From Rhodococcus_G sp042879035 (GTDB taxonomy: Bacteria > Actinomycetota > Actinomycetes > Mycobacteriales > Mycobacteriaceae), in assembly GCF_042879035.1 (NCBI RefSeq), contig NZ_JBIAOU010000025.1, forward strand, positions 3,809-67,808: a DNA stretch of 64,000 nucleotides, in the 5' to 3' direction. Below the pieces are notes generated by a model that saw only the letters and a program-made list of their open reading frames with translations, was not told where the DNA came from and ran no database searches. Below are positions 8,177 through 17,949 of the stretch, piece by piece. The first letter of the stretch is position 1; each line of letters starts with the position of its first letter. Position numbers and translations under genes: made by a program.

Positions 8177-8641
8177 TCAGGAATCTAGCGCGGCGAGCGC
8201 TTTCTCCCAAGCCGCCTGGTCACGGGCCTCTCCGGGGCCGTTCATCTCGGCGAACCGGATGATGCCGCCCTTGTCGACGACGAAGGTGCCGCGGTTGGGG
8301 TAGCCGGCCTTCTCGTTGAACACCTCGTACGCCTGCGTCACGGCGCCGTGCGGCCAGAAGTCGGAGAGCAGCGGGAAGGTGTAGCCCTGTTCGGCCGACC
8401 AGATCTTGTGGGTCGGAGGCGGACCGACGGAGATCGCGACGACGGCGGTGTCGTCGTTCTCGAAGGTCGGCAGGGTGTCCCGGACGCGACACAACTCGCC
8501 CTGGCAGGTACCGGTGAACGCCAGCGGATAGAACACGATCAGGACGTTCTTCTTCCCCCGGTAGTCCGCGAGGGACACTTCCTGGTTGTTCTGGTCCCTG
8601 AGCGTGAAGTCGGGCGCGACGGTGCCCACGGCCAACGGCAT
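8177..8641 (-). CDS. ahpE: 1-Cys peroxiredoxin AhpE
   Basis: 154-residue thiol peroxidase that reduces hydroperoxides and peroxynitrite in the cytosol. The peroxidatic cysteine is Cys46 in the motif PLAFTGTC, and the active-site Arg lies in the FVVDKGGIIRFAEMN region. Length and sequence match the AhpE group known from M. tuberculosis. GGAGG lies five bases before ATG at 8641. The DUF3052 gene just upstream on the same strand is its usual neighbour. Confidence 0.93.
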   Translation of the reverse strand: MPLAVGTVAPDFTLRDQNNQEVSLADYRGKKNVLIVFYPLAFTGTCQGELCRVRDTLPTFENDDTAVVAISVGPPPTHKIWSAEQGYTFPLLSDFWPHGAVTQAYEVFNEKAGYPNRGTFVVDKGGIIRFAEMNGPGEARDQAAWEKALAALDS

Positions 8642-8675
8642 GACGACCTCCTGGGTCTCGATGGTGGGGAGCCGG

Positions 8676-9098
8676 TCAGCGCTTCGCGGGACGGGCCTTC
8701 GGCTGCACCAGCCGGCTTCCGGACCAGGATCCCAGATTGGCGGCGGAGGTCTGCGTCAGGCCCGCTGTCGGGGCCGATTCGGCGATCTCGCTGGGTTCGA
8801 CGTGCCCGGGCTGGCCGGTCTTCGGTGTGAGCACCCAGACGAACCCGTCGTCGGCGAGGGGCCCGATGGCGTCCATCAACGCGTCGACGAGATCGCCGTC
8901 GCCGTCCCGCCACCACAGCAGGACCACGTCGATCACCTCGTCGGAGTCCTCGTCCAGCAGTTCGCCGCCGATGATGTCCTCGACGGCGGCTCTCAGGTCG
9001 TCGTCGGTGTCCTCGTCCCAGCCCAGTTCCTGCACAGCCATGTCTTGGGTGATGCCCAGTTTCTGGATGTAGTTCTGGGCGTCGGCCGCGGCGACCAC
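8676..9098 (-). CDS. DUF3052 family protein
   Basis: 140-residue conserved actinobacterial protein of unknown function. Landmarks: NYIQKLGITQDMAVQELGWD, an acidic run around WDEDTDDD, VIDVVLLWWRDGDGDLVDAL, and WVLTPKTGQPGHVEPSEI. The GTG at 9098 was chosen because GAGGAG lies nine bases upstream; longer in-frame starts lack a ribosome site. It forms a pair with ahpE, 34 bases downstream, an arrangement also found in mycobacteria. Confidence 0.88.
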   Translation of the reverse strand: MVAAADAQNYIQKLGITQDMAVQELGWDEDTDDDLRAAVEDIIGGELLDEDSDEVIDVVLLWWRDGDGDLVDALMDAIGPLADDGFVWVLTPKTGQPGHVEPSEIAESAPTAGLTQTSAANLGSWSGSRLVQPKARPAKR

Positions 9099-9382
9099 GG
9101 TGGTGTCCTCCTCATATGTTCGGGCTGTAACCTCCAGCACCCGATCGGTGTTGATCGGTAGTGAAAGCGAACATGGTCGACGCCTTCCGCGCAAGCGGAC
9201 CGGGCCGAATTGCGTGAACAAATATTCGGACGCCCGACGAACGAACCTCGGGTACACCCCGGCCGACCTGGTTTGGCAGGATTAGCAATGGATCACCATC
9301 ATTAACAAACCACGCCGCCGTCACACTTGGGGGCGTGGATGGATAGGGCGCCACACCGAGCGTCCACCGCGATGAGGAGCAA

Positions 9383-12196
9383 ATGTTGTCCGAGCAGACC
9401 CAGGACCCGGTATCGCCTCTTACGCCGAGTCCCGCACCCGGATCCGACGGCCGCGTGCGAGTGATTCGTGAGGGTGTCGCGTCCTACCTTCCCGACATCG
9501 ATCCCGACGAGACCGGCGAGTGGATCGAGAGCTTCGACGATCTGTTGGAGCGGTCGGGTCCCGCTCGCGCGCGCTACCTGATGTTGCGCCTACTCGAGCG
9601 CGCCGGCGAGAACCACGTCTCCATCCCGGCCCTGACTTCCACCGACTTCGTCAACACCATCCCCACCGAGAACGAACCCTGGTTCCCCGGTGACGAGGAG
9701 GTCGAGCGCCGCTACCGCGCCTGGATCCGGTGGAACGCCGCGATCATGGTGCACCGCGCCCAGCGTCCCGGAGTCGGCGTCGGCGGCCACATCTCGACGT
9801 ACGCGTCGTCGGCCGCGCTGTACGAGGTCGGCTTCAACCACTTCTTCCGAGGCAAGGACCACCCCGGCGGCGGCGACCACATCTTCGTCCAGGGCCACGC
9901 CTCGCCCGGCATCTACGCGCGCGCGTTCCTGGAGGGCCGTATCCCGGCCGAGCAGATGGACGGGTTCCGCCAGGAGGCCAGCCACGCCGCGGGCGGACTG
10001 CCCTCCTACCCGCATCCGCGCCTGCTGCCCGACTTCTGGGAGTTCCCCACGGTGTCGATGGGCCTCGGCCCGATGAACGCGATCTACCAGGCCCGGTTCA
10101 ACCACTACCTGAACGACCGCGGCATCAAGGACACCACGCAGCAGCACGTGTGGGCGTTCCTCGGCGACGGCGAGATGGACGAGCCGGAGTCGCGTGGCCT
10201 CGCGCACGTCGCCGCGACCGAGGGCCTCGACAACCTGACGTTCGTCGTCAACTGCAACCTGCAGCGCCTCGACGGCCCGGTCCGCGGCAACGGCAAGATC
10301 ATCCAGGAGCTGGAGTCGTTCTTCCGCGGCGCCGGCTGGAACGTCATCAAGGTCGTCTGGGGTCGCGAGTGGGACTCCCTGCTGCACGCCGACAAGGACG
10401 GCGCGCTGGTGAACCTGATGAACGTCACGCCGGACGGCGACTACCAGACCTACAAGGCCAACGACGGCGGCTACGTCCGTGAGCACTTCTTCGGACGCGA
10501 CCCGCGCACCAAGGAACTGGTCAAGGACCTGAGCGACCAGGAGATCTGGAATCTCAAGCGCGGCGGCCACGACTACCGCAAGATCCACGCCGCGTACGCG
10601 GCCGCGATGGCGCACAAGGGCCAGCCGACGGTCATCCTGGCGCACACCATCAAGGGCTACACCCTCGGCAAGCACTTCGAGGGCCGCAATGCCACGCACC
10701 AGATGAAGAAGCTGACGCTCGACGACCTGAAGGCGTTCCGCGACCTGCAGCGGATCCCGATCTCCGACGCCGAGCTCGAGAAGGATCCGTACCTGCCGCC
10801 GTACTACCACCCCGGGCCGGATGCTCCGGAGATCCAGTACATGCTCGAGCGGCGCAAGTCCCTCGGCGGGTTCCTGCCGTCCCGCCGCACCGACGCGGCG
10901 CCGCTGCCCGTGCCGGACATCTCCGCACTCGACGCGATCCGCAAGGGTTCCGGCAAGCAGGAGGTCGCGACGACGATGGCGCTGGTCCGTGTCATCAAGG
11001 AACTGTTGCGCGACAAGGAGATCGGCAAGCGCATCGTGCCGATCATTCCCGACGAGGCCCGCACCTTCGGTATGGACTCGTGGTTCCCGTCGCTGAAGAT
11101 CTACAACCGCAACGGGCAGCTGTACACCTCCGTCGACGCCGAACTGATGTTGGCGTACAAGGAGTCCAGCGTCGGCCAGATCCTGCACGAGGGCATCAAC
11201 GAGGCCGGATCGACGGCTTCGTTCACCGCGGTCGGCTCCTCCTACGCGACGCACGGCGAGCCGATGATCCCGCTGTACATCTTCTACTCGATGTTCGGGT
11301 TCCAGCGGACCGGCGACGGACTGTGGGCGGCCGCGGACCAGATGTCGCGCGGCTTCGTCCTGGGCGCCACCGCCGGCCGCACCACGCTCACCGGTGAGGG
11401 CCTGCAGCACGCGGACGGCCACTCGCTGCTGCTCGCGTCGACGAACCCGGCCGCAGTCACCTACGACCCGGCGTTCTCCTACGAGATCGCGCACATCGTT
11501 CGTGACGGCATCCGCCGGATGTACGGCGGTACGGAAGGCGTGGCCGGTTTCGGTGGCGAGAACGTCTTCTACTACCTGACCATCTACAACGAGCCGTACG
11601 TGCAGCCGGCGGAGCCGGAGAACCTCGACGTCGAGGGCCTGCTCAAGGGCATCTACCTGTACCACCGCGGCACCGGAACGGGCCCGAAGGCCCAGATCCT
11701 GGTGTCGGGTGTCGCGATGCCCGAGGGCCTGCGTGCCGCGCAGCTCCTCGCCGACGACTGGGGCGTCTCCGCCGACGTCTGGTCGGTCACCTCGTGGGGC
11801 GAGCTGCGCCGCGAGGGCATCGAGTGCGACCGGGATGCACTGCACAACCCGGACGCACCGGCACGGCGGCCGTACGTGGCAACGGCACTGTCCAGTGCGG
11901 TGGGTCCGTTCGTCGCGGCCTCCGACTGGATGCGCGCCGTCCCGGACCAGATCCGGCAGTGGGTGCCCGGCGACTACACCACCCTCGGCACCGACGGGTT
12001 CGGGTTCTCCGACACCCGTACGGCGGCGCGGCGGTACTTCAACGTCGACGCCGAGTCGATCGCGGTGGCGGTCCTGGCCGGCCTCGCCCGGGAGGGGTCG
12101 ATCGCGCACAACGCTCCGTCCGCAGCGGCCCGTCAGTACCGGATCGACGACGTGTTCGCCGCTCCGACCTCGATGAAGGACCCGGGCAGCGCGTAG
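9383..12196 (+). CDS. aceE: Pyruvate dehydrogenase E1 component (homodimeric)
   Basis: 937-residue thiamine-diphosphate enzyme that decarboxylates pyruvate and passes the acetyl group to the E2 lipoyl domain. The ThDP/Mg-binding motif starts at about residue 261 (GDGEMDEPESRGLAHVAATE, then NCNLQRLDGPVRGN), and the pyrimidine and C-terminal transketolase domains follow at full family length. GAGGAG lies close before ATG at 9383. It sits alone upstream of the PucR and FAS-II genes, so acetyl-CoA supply and fatty acid elongation are neighbours. A strong hairpin terminator follows. Confidence 0.97.
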   Translation: MLSEQTQDPVSPLTPSPAPGSDGRVRVIREGVASYLPDIDPDETGEWIESFDDLLERSGPARARYLMLRLLERAGENHVSIPALTSTDFVNTIPTENEPWFPGDEEVERRYRAWIRWNAAIMVHRAQRPGVGVGGHISTYASSAALYEVGFNHFFRGKDHPGGGDHIFVQGHASPGIYARAFLEGRIPAEQMDGFRQEASHAAGGLPSYPHPRLLPDFWEFPTVSMGLGPMNAIYQARFNHYLNDRGIKDTTQQHVWAFLGDGEMDEPESRGLAHVAATEGLDNLTFVVNCNLQRLDGPVRGNGKIIQELESFFRGAGWNVIKVVWGREWDSLLHADKDGALVNLMNVTPDGDYQTYKANDGGYVREHFFGRDPRTKELVKDLSDQEIWNLKRGGHDYRKIHAAYAAAMAHKGQPTVILAHTIKGYTLGKHFEGRNATHQMKKLTLDDLKAFRDLQRIPISDAELEKDPYLPPYYHPGPDAPEIQYMLERRKSLGGFLPSRRTDAAPLPVPDISALDAIRKGSGKQEVATTMALVRVIKELLRDKEIGKRIVPIIPDEARTFGMDSWFPSLKIYNRNGQLYTSVDAELMLAYKESSVGQILHEGINEAGSTASFTAVGSSYATHGEPMIPLYIFYSMFGFQRTGDGLWAAADQMSRGFVLGATAGRTTLTGEGLQHADGHSLLLASTNPAAVTYDPAFSYEIAHIVRDGIRRMYGGTEGVAGFGGENVFYYLTIYNEPYVQPAEPENLDVEGLLKGIYLYHRGTGTGPKAQILVSGVAMPEGLRAAQLLADDWGVSADVWSVTSWGELRREGIECDRDALHNPDAPARRPYVATALSSAVGPFVAASDWMRAVPDQIRQWVPGDYTTLGTDGFGFSDTRTAARRYFNVDAESIAVAVLAGLAREGSIAHNAPSAAARQYRIDDVFAAPTSMKDPGSA

Positions 12197-12213
12197 CGAC
12201 GTCGACACCGCCC

Positions 12214-12252
12214 CCGAACGCCCCGGCACCGACACGGTGCCGGGGCGTTCGG
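12214..12252. terminator. aceE terminator hairpin
   Basis: A 17-bp perfect stem (inner arm GAACGCCCCGGCACC) with a five-base loop, 18 bases after the aceE stop. No T-run follows. Confidence 0.8.
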
Positions 12253-12333
12253 CCGCCGGTGCGCGTCACGGTCGTGGTCCACGTGGCGGCGGCGACGGTG
12301 GCGTAGGTTTCGAAGTCGTGGGGTTTGGAAGCC

Positions 12334-13704
12334 ATGGGTGAACACCAGTCGCGGGAGCCGGACGTCGGCACCGGCACATCACGGGACGACGACGCGGCGC
12401 CGGCCCCGGCGCGCACGCCGGTCGCCCGCACACCGGTCACCGCGCCGCCGTTCGCGCGCAGGCGCGATCCCCGCGCGCCGCTGCCGGACGCGCTGCTGCG
12501 CCGCGTCAAGCAGTTCTCGGGACGGCTCTCGACGGAGGCGGTCGCCTCGATGCAGACCCAGTTGCCGTTCTTCGCCGACCTCGACGCGGACCAGCGGGCC
12601 AGTGTGCAGTTGCTGGTGCAGACGGCGGTCGTGAACTTCCTCGAGTGGCTGCAGAATCCCGCCGACAACGACATCCGGTTCAGCCTGGACGCCTTCCAGG
12701 TGATCCCCCAGGACCTGGCCCGGCGCCTGACGCTGCGGCAGACCGTCGACATGGTCCGGGTCGCGATGGAGTTCTTCGAACAGTGGCTGCCCGCCCTGGC
12801 CCGCAACGACCAACAGCTGATCGCGCTCACCGAGGCCGTGCTGCGGTACGGGCGGGAGCTCGGCTTCACCGCGGCGTCCGTGTACGCGAGTGCCGCCGAG
12901 TCCCGCGGCGCGTGGGACACCCGCCTGGAGGCTCTGGTCGTCGACGCCGTCGTCCGCGGCGACACCGGCCCCGACATGCTCTCGCGCGCCGCGACGCTGA
13001 ACTGGGACGCCAACGCCCCGGCCACGGTGCTGGTCGGGACGCCTCCCCCGGACCAGGGCGTGTCGGTGGTCGGCACGGTGCACACGGTCGCGCAGCGCCA
13101 CAATCGCGCGGCCCTCGCGGTGGTACAGGGTTCACGGCTGGTGGCGGTCGTCTCCGGCGACATCAAGCCGGCGCCGGAGAACCGTCCGTTCCTGGGTGAT
13201 CTGCTCGCCACCTTCTCCCCCGGCCCGGTCGTGATCGGCCCGACCACGGGCACGTTGGGTGCCGCCCATTTCAGTGCGGTGGAGGCACTGGCCGGCATGG
13301 ACGCGGTCGCGGGCTGGCGCGGCGCTCCGCGGCCGGTGCACGCGGGCGAACTTCTTCCCGAGCGCGCCCTGCTCGGCGACCGGGCTGCGCTCGAGGCGCT
13401 CAACGAGCACCTGGTGCGGCCGTTGCAGGCCGCCGGATCGGCGTTGGCGGACACCCTCGACGCCTACCTCGACTGCGGCGCAGCAGTCGAGACATGTGCG
13501 CGTCAACTGTTCGTCCATCCAAATACCGTCCGATACCGCCTCAAGAAGATTGCGGAGATCACACGGCGGGATCCGACAAACCCGAGGGACGCGTACGTAC
13601 TCCGAATCGCCGCAACGGTGGGCAGGCTGACTCAAACGCATCACGAACCGGTAAATCCCATCACTTCAGTCACATCCGGAACAGTTCGTCGGATCGACCT
13701 GTAA
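12334..13704 (+). CDS. PucR/CdaR-family transcriptional regulator of the FAS-II locus
   Basis: 456-residue regulator located, as its mycobacterial counterpart is, between aceE and fabD. The middle part carries the GGDEF-like domain of PucR proteins, and the C-terminus the HTH_30 motif TCARQLFVHPNTVRYRLKKI. Such proteins bind near the fabD operon; the mycobacterial orthologue (MabR) regulates FAS-II genes. ATG at 12334 is preferred; an in-frame TTG lies nine bases upstream. A TAGGTT hexamer at 12304 could be its -10 box, giving a very short leader. Confidence 0.85.
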   Translation: MGEHQSREPDVGTGTSRDDDAAPAPARTPVARTPVTAPPFARRRDPRAPLPDALLRRVKQFSGRLSTEAVASMQTQLPFFADLDADQRASVQLLVQTAVVNFLEWLQNPADNDIRFSLDAFQVIPQDLARRLTLRQTVDMVRVAMEFFEQWLPALARNDQQLIALTEAVLRYGRELGFTAASVYASAAESRGAWDTRLEALVVDAVVRGDTGPDMLSRAATLNWDANAPATVLVGTPPPDQGVSVVGTVHTVAQRHNRAALAVVQGSRLVAVVSGDIKPAPENRPFLGDLLATFSPGPVVIGPTTGTLGAAHFSAVEALAGMDAVAGWRGAPRPVHAGELLPERALLGDRAALEALNEHLVRPLQAAGSALADTLDAYLDCGAAVETCARQLFVHPNTVRYRLKKIAEITRRDPTNPRDAYVLRIAATVGRLTQTHHEPVNPITSVTSGTVRRIDL

Positions 13705-13832
13705 CGGACATACGTTCAAGTACGATGCTCCATCGCGACTAGCGTTTTTGTTGAAACCCTCCAAAACACTTGTCGAAGGTTCATCGCCAACAACACCCCA
13801 TGAGATCGAGAGGACGGTGTTCCCTTATTCCT

Positions 13833-14741
13833 GTGATTGCGTTGCTCGCCCCCGGTCAGGGTTCCCAAACCCCCGGCATGCTCAGCCCCTGGCTCGAGCT
13901 GCCGGGCACAGCCGACCGCCTCGCCATCTGGTCCAAGGCCGCCGGCCTCGACCTCGCTCGGCTCGGTACCACCGCGACCGCGGAGGAGATCACCGACACG
14001 GCGGTCACCCAGCCGCTCGTCGTGGCTGCCGCCCTGCTGGCGTTCGAGGAGCTCGACCGCCGCGGTCAGGTTCCGGCGGACCTCGTCGTCGCCGGACATT
14101 CGGTCGGTGAACTCGCGGCCGCGGCCATCGCCGGCATCATCTCGGCGGACGACGCCGTCGCGCTCGCCGCGCTGCGCGGCTCCGCCATGGCGAAGGCTTG
14201 CGCCCTCGAACCGACCGGCATGTCCGCCGTCCTCGGCGGCGACGAGACGGCGGTCCTCGAGCGTCTCGCCGCGCTCGACCTCGAGCCGGCCAACCGCAAT
14301 GCGGCCGGTCAGATCGTCGCCGCGGGCCAGCTCGACCGGCTCGAGGAACTGGCTGCCACCCCGCCGGAGAAGGCCCGCGTCCGCGCCCTTCCCGTCGCCG
14401 GCGCCTTCCACACCCGGTTCATGGCTCCCGCGCAGGACGCGGTCACCGAGGCGGCGGCGCGGATCGCGCCGCAGGACCCCACCCGCACCCTGCTGTCCAA
14501 CGCCGACGGCCGGCCGGTCACGAGCGGCCAGGATGCACTCGACAAGCTCGCCGCCCAGGTCACCCGCCCCGTCCGGTGGGATCTGTGCAGCGGACACCTC
14601 CGTGACGCCGCGGTCTCCGCGGTCGTCGAACTCCCCCCGGCCGGGACGCTGGTCGGCATCGCGAAGCGCGAGATGAAGGGCACACCGACCCTCGCGCTCA
14701 AGACCCCGGGCGACCTCGACGGAGTCGCCGGACTCGGCTGA
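13833..14741 (+). CDS. fabD: Malonyl-CoA:ACP transacylase
   Basis: 302-residue enzyme that loads malonyl groups onto AcpM for FAS-II elongation. Catalytic residues are Ser90 in VVAGHSVGEL and His193 in VAGAFHTRFM, with the N-terminal LLAPGQGSQ oxyanion motif. GTG at 13833 was chosen because the protein then begins MIALLAPGQG as in the family; the in-frame extension upstream has no similarity. First gene of the fabD-acpM-kasA(-accD6) operon; 128 bases upstream probably hold the promoter and regulator sites. Confidence 0.95.
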   Translation: MIALLAPGQGSQTPGMLSPWLELPGTADRLAIWSKAAGLDLARLGTTATAEEITDTAVTQPLVVAAALLAFEELDRRGQVPADLVVAGHSVGELAAAAIAGIISADDAVALAALRGSAMAKACALEPTGMSAVLGGDETAVLERLAALDLEPANRNAAGQIVAAGQLDRLEELAATPPEKARVRALPVAGAFHTRFMAPAQDAVTEAAARIAPQDPTRTLLSNADGRPVTSGQDALDKLAAQVTRPVRWDLCSGHLRDAAVSAVVELPPAGTLVGIAKREMKGTPTLALKTPGDLDGVAGLG

Positions 14742-14863
14742 ACCGGACGCGCACCGGCACCGTTCTTCCCGACAGGGACCCCCACACTTGCAGGAGCCGA
14801 CCGACGTCCGCGTCGTCGAATGCAGGACCAACAGGTAACACCAAACACGAAGGGAGCCACCCA

Positions 14864-15145
14864 GTGGCCAACAGCCAGGAAACGATCATCGCCGGTCTCG
14901 CGGAGATCATCGAAGAGGTCACCGGCATCGAGCCGTCCGAGGTGACCATCGAAAAGTCCTTCGTCGACGACCTCGACATCGACTCGCTCTCCATGGTCGA
15001 GATCGCCGTCCAGACCGAGGACAAGTACGGCGTGAAGATCCCGGACGAGGATCTCGCGAGCCTGCGCACCGTCGGTGACGCCGTCACGTACATCCAGAAG
15101 CTCGAGGCCGAGGGCGTCCAGACCGGCTCCGCCGACAGCGAGTGA
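14864..15145 (+). CDS. acpM: Meromycolate-extension acyl carrier protein AcpM
   Basis: 93-residue acyl carrier protein. The 4'-phosphopantetheine site is Ser41 in DLDIDSLSMVE. The C-terminal tail beyond the four-helix core (EGVQTGSADSE) marks it as the AcpM type of mycolate-producing bacteria rather than a standard 77-residue ACP. It carries the growing chain between FabD, KasA and the other FAS-II enzymes. GTG start at 14864 with AAGGGA upstream; its stop overlaps the kasA start by four bases. Confidence 0.95.
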   Translation: MANSQETIIAGLAEIIEEVTGIEPSEVTIEKSFVDDLDIDSLSMVEIAVQTEDKYGVKIPDEDLASLRTVGDAVTYIQKLEAEGVQTGSADSE

Positions 15146-16395
15146 GCCCCGACGTGTCCTCCACCTCTCCCCGGACGTTGCCCAACGTCGTCGTCACCAG
15201 CCTTGCTGCTACGACGTCACTCGCTGGTGACGTGGATGCCACGTGGAAGTCCCTGCTCGCCGGTGAGAGCGGTATCGACACCCTGACCGGCTTCGTCGAC
15301 GAGTTCGACCTCCCGGTCCGGATCGGCGGCAAGCTCAAGGTCAGCCCCGACGAGGGGCTTTCCCGCGTCGAGGTCCGGCGGATGAGCTTCGCCGAGCGCG
15401 TCGCGCTGACCCTGGGCCGCGCCGCATGGCAGAACGCGGGCAGCCCGGAGGTCGACAACGACCGCCTCGGTGTCGTGATCGGCACCGGCCTCGGCGGCGG
15501 TGAGGCACTGATCGACTCGGTCGACAAGCTGCGCGAAGGCGGTTACCGGAAGGTGTCCCCGTTCGCCGTGCAGATGGTGATGCCGAACGGGCCGGCCGCG
15601 ACGGTCGGTCTCGAGTACGGTGCCCGCGCCGGCGTGATCACCCCCGTCTCCGCCTGTTCGTCGGGTTCGGAGGCGATCGCCCATGCGTACCGGATGATCG
15701 CGCTCGGTGACGCCGACATGGTGATCACGGGTGGTGTCGAGGGACAGCTCGACGCCGTCGCGACGGCCAGCTTCGCGATGATGCGCGCGCTGAGCACGCG
15801 CAACGACGACCCGAAGGGGGCGTCGCGGCCGTTCGACAAGGATCGCGACGGATTCGTGTTCGGCGAGGCCGGCGCGATGATGATCCTCGAAACCGAGGAG
15901 CACGCGAAGGCACGCGGTGCCACCATCCACGCACGGCTGCTGGGTGCCGGCATCACCTCGGACGGGTATCACATCGTGGCTCCGCACCCCCAGGGCACCG
16001 GAGCGGCGCGGGCGATGACCCGCGCCATCCAGTCCGCGGGACTGTCGAAGTCCGACATCTCGTTCGTGAACGCGCACGCGACCGCCACGCCGATCGGCGA
16101 CACCGCCGAGGCGCTGGCCATCAACGCCGCGGTCGGCAACCACGCCGCCGTGTACGCGCCGAAGTCCGCGCTCGGGCACTCGATCGGCGCCGTCGGTGCG
16201 CTCGAGGCAGTGCTCACGGTCCTGAGTGTGCGTGACGGGGTCATTCCCCCCACGCTCAATCTCGAGAACCAGGATCCAGAGATCGACCTGGACGTCGTCA
16301 AGGGTGAAGCCCGTTACGGCCAGATCGATTTCGCCATCAACAACTCGTTCGGGTTCGGTGGGCACAACGTTGCGCTCGCCTTCGGCCGCGCCTGA
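15142..16395 (+). CDS. kasA: Beta-ketoacyl-ACP synthase (KasA type)
   Basis: 417-residue condensing enzyme that elongates acyl-AcpM with malonyl-AcpM. The active site is complete: Cys172 (PVSACSSGSEA), His312 (NAHATATPIGD), Lys341 and His346 (KSALGHSIGAVG). The GTG start overlaps the acpM stop (GTGA), so translation is probably coupled. Mycobacteria have a second enzyme, KasB, directly after KasA; here accD6 follows instead, so elongation at this locus relies on one KAS. A hairpin at 16417 separates it from accD6. Confidence 0.95.
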   Translation: MSPDVSSTSPRTLPNVVVTSLAATTSLAGDVDATWKSLLAGESGIDTLTGFVDEFDLPVRIGGKLKVSPDEGLSRVEVRRMSFAERVALTLGRAAWQNAGSPEVDNDRLGVVIGTGLGGGEALIDSVDKLREGGYRKVSPFAVQMVMPNGPAATVGLEYGARAGVITPVSACSSGSEAIAHAYRMIALGDADMVITGGVEGQLDAVATASFAMMRALSTRNDDPKGASRPFDKDRDGFVFGEAGAMMILETEEHAKARGATIHARLLGAGITSDGYHIVAPHPQGTGAARAMTRAIQSAGLSKSDISFVNAHATATPIGDTAEALAINAAVGNHAAVYAPKSALGHSIGAVGALEAVLTVLSVRDGVIPPTLNLENQDPEIDLDVVKGEARYGQIDFAINNSFGFGGHNVALAFGRA

Positions 16396-16416
16396 CGGGT
16401 CGGCTCGAAGTTCGAC

Positions 16417-16451
16417 GGTGAGGGGTCCGGAAGAGTCCAGGGCCCCTCACC
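16417..16451 (+). terminator. Hairpin between kasA and accD6
   Basis: Arms GGTGAGGGG and CCCCTCACC with extra G-C/G-U closing pairs and a loop of about 13 bases. It lies in the 98-base gap between kasA and accD6 and may partly terminate or attenuate transcription into accD6. Confidence 0.45.
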
Positions 16452-16493
16452 CACCGCCCATAGTCTGCGGCTCGAAGTGGAGGAAGACCGGCG

Positions 16494-17927
16494 ATGACGA
16501 TTGTTGATCCGATCACCAGACCCGATACGCAGCTCGATCCCCGCGATCCCCTGGCCCGCCTCGAGAAACTGTTCGACGCCGGCACCACCACGCCCCTGCA
16601 TCCCCGAGACAAGTCCGGCGTCCTCGCCGCGTCCGGCGAGATCGACGGCGTCCGCACCATTGCCTACTGCTCCGACGCGACCGTGATGGGCGGCGCCATG
16701 GGAGTGGAGGGCTGCACGCACATCGTCGCGGCGATCGACACCGCGATCGCCGATCGGGTTCCGATCGTCGGCGTGTGGCATTCGGGCGGGGCCCGGCTGG
16801 CGGAGGGCGTCGAAGCCCTGCACGCCGTCGGCCTCGTGTTCGAGGCCATGGTCCGCGCGTCCGGCCTGATCCCCCAGATTTCCGTCGTCCTCGGCTTCGC
16901 GGCCGGCGGCGCCGCCTACGGCCCCGCGTTGACCGATGTCGTGATCATGGCGCCGGAGGGCCGGGTGTTCGTCACCGGTCCCGACGTGGTCCGTTCGGTG
17001 ACCGGCGAGCAGGTCGACATGGAGTCCCTCGGCGGCCCCGCGACCCACACCAAGAAGTCCGGTGTCGCACACATCGCCGCGCACGACGAGCTCGACGCCT
17101 TGCACCGGGCGCGGCGGCTGGTGTCGATGATCGCCGACCAGGGTGAGTTCGACCTGGACGTCGCACGCCGCGGCGACACCGACCTGCGCGCCCTGATGCC
17201 TGAGTCGGCCAAGCGCGCCTACGACGTCCGCCCGATCGTGCACGAGCTGCTCGACAACGTCGACGGCGAATCCACTCTCGAAGAGCTGCAAGGCAACTGG
17301 GCCCGCAGCATCGTCACCGGCATCGGCCGGCTCGGCGGCCGCACCGTCGGGGTGATCGCGAACAACCCGTTGCGGCTCGGCGGCTGCCTGAACTCGGAGA
17401 GCGCCGAGAAGGCGGCCCGCTTCGTGCGGATGTGCAACGCGTTCGGTATCCCGCTGGTCGTCGTCGTCGACGTGCCCGGGTACCTGCCCGGTGTCAGCCA
17501 GGAATGGGAGGGGGTGGTGCGACGCGGCGCGAAGCTGCTGCACGCCTTCGCCGAGGCGACGGTCCCCCGCGTCACCCTGGTGACCCGCAAGATCTACGGC
17601 GGCGCCTACATCGCGATGAACTCGCGCGCGCTCGGCGCCACCGCCGTCTTCGCGTGGCCGGAAGCCGAGGTCGCCGTGATGGGCGCGAAGGCCGCCGTCG
17701 GCATCCTGCACAAGCGGGCCCTCGCCGCGGCCCCCGAGGAGGAGCGGGAGGCCATGCACGACCGGCTCGCCGCCGAACACGAGGCGATCGCCGGCGGCGT
17801 CGGTCGCGCCATCTCCATCGGTGTGGTCGACGAGATCATCGACCCGGCGCACACGCGCAGCCTGCTCACCGCCGCCCTCGCGGCAGCCCCGGCGCGGCGC
17901 GGGCAGCACAAGAACATTCCGCTGTGA
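16494..17927 (+). CDS. accD6: Acyl-CoA carboxylase carboxyltransferase subunit (AccD6 type)
   Basis: 477-residue beta subunit of acetyl/propionyl-CoA carboxylase, which supplies malonyl-CoA to FabD. It shows both crotonase-like halves: WHSGGARLAEGVEALH and VLGFAAGGAAYGPALTD (N-terminal CoA side), then LVVVVDVPGYLPGVSQEWEG and GGAYIAMNSRALGATAVFAW (C-terminal, biotin side). The position after kasA matches accD6. It needs a biotinylated alpha subunit (AccA3 type) encoded elsewhere. ATG at 16494 follows GGAGG-like sequence (GTGGAGGAAG). Confidence 0.93.
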   Translation: MTIVDPITRPDTQLDPRDPLARLEKLFDAGTTTPLHPRDKSGVLAASGEIDGVRTIAYCSDATVMGGAMGVEGCTHIVAAIDTAIADRVPIVGVWHSGGARLAEGVEALHAVGLVFEAMVRASGLIPQISVVLGFAAGGAAYGPALTDVVIMAPEGRVFVTGPDVVRSVTGEQVDMESLGGPATHTKKSGVAHIAAHDELDALHRARRLVSMIADQGEFDLDVARRGDTDLRALMPESAKRAYDVRPIVHELLDNVDGESTLEELQGNWARSIVTGIGRLGGRTVGVIANNPLRLGGCLNSESAEKAARFVRMCNAFGIPLVVVVDVPGYLPGVSQEWEGVVRRGAKLLHAFAEATVPRVTLVTRKIYGGAYIAMNSRALGATAVFAWPEAEVAVMGAKAAVGILHKRALAAAPEEEREAMHDRLAAEHEAIAGGVGRAISIGVVDEIIDPAHTRSLLTAALAAAPARRGQHKNIPL

Positions 17928-17949
17928 ACTGACGCCGACGGCAGCACGA

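Noticed and set aside
9590..12235. An 881-codon open frame on the minus strand across aceE
   Set aside because: It is the antisense of a clearly coding gene in a GC-rich genome; its composition is Arg/Val/Gly-rich with no domain, while aceE has all its motifs.
12379..13101. Minus-strand ORF inside the PucR-type gene
   Set aside because: Shadow frame; no ribosome site or similarity.
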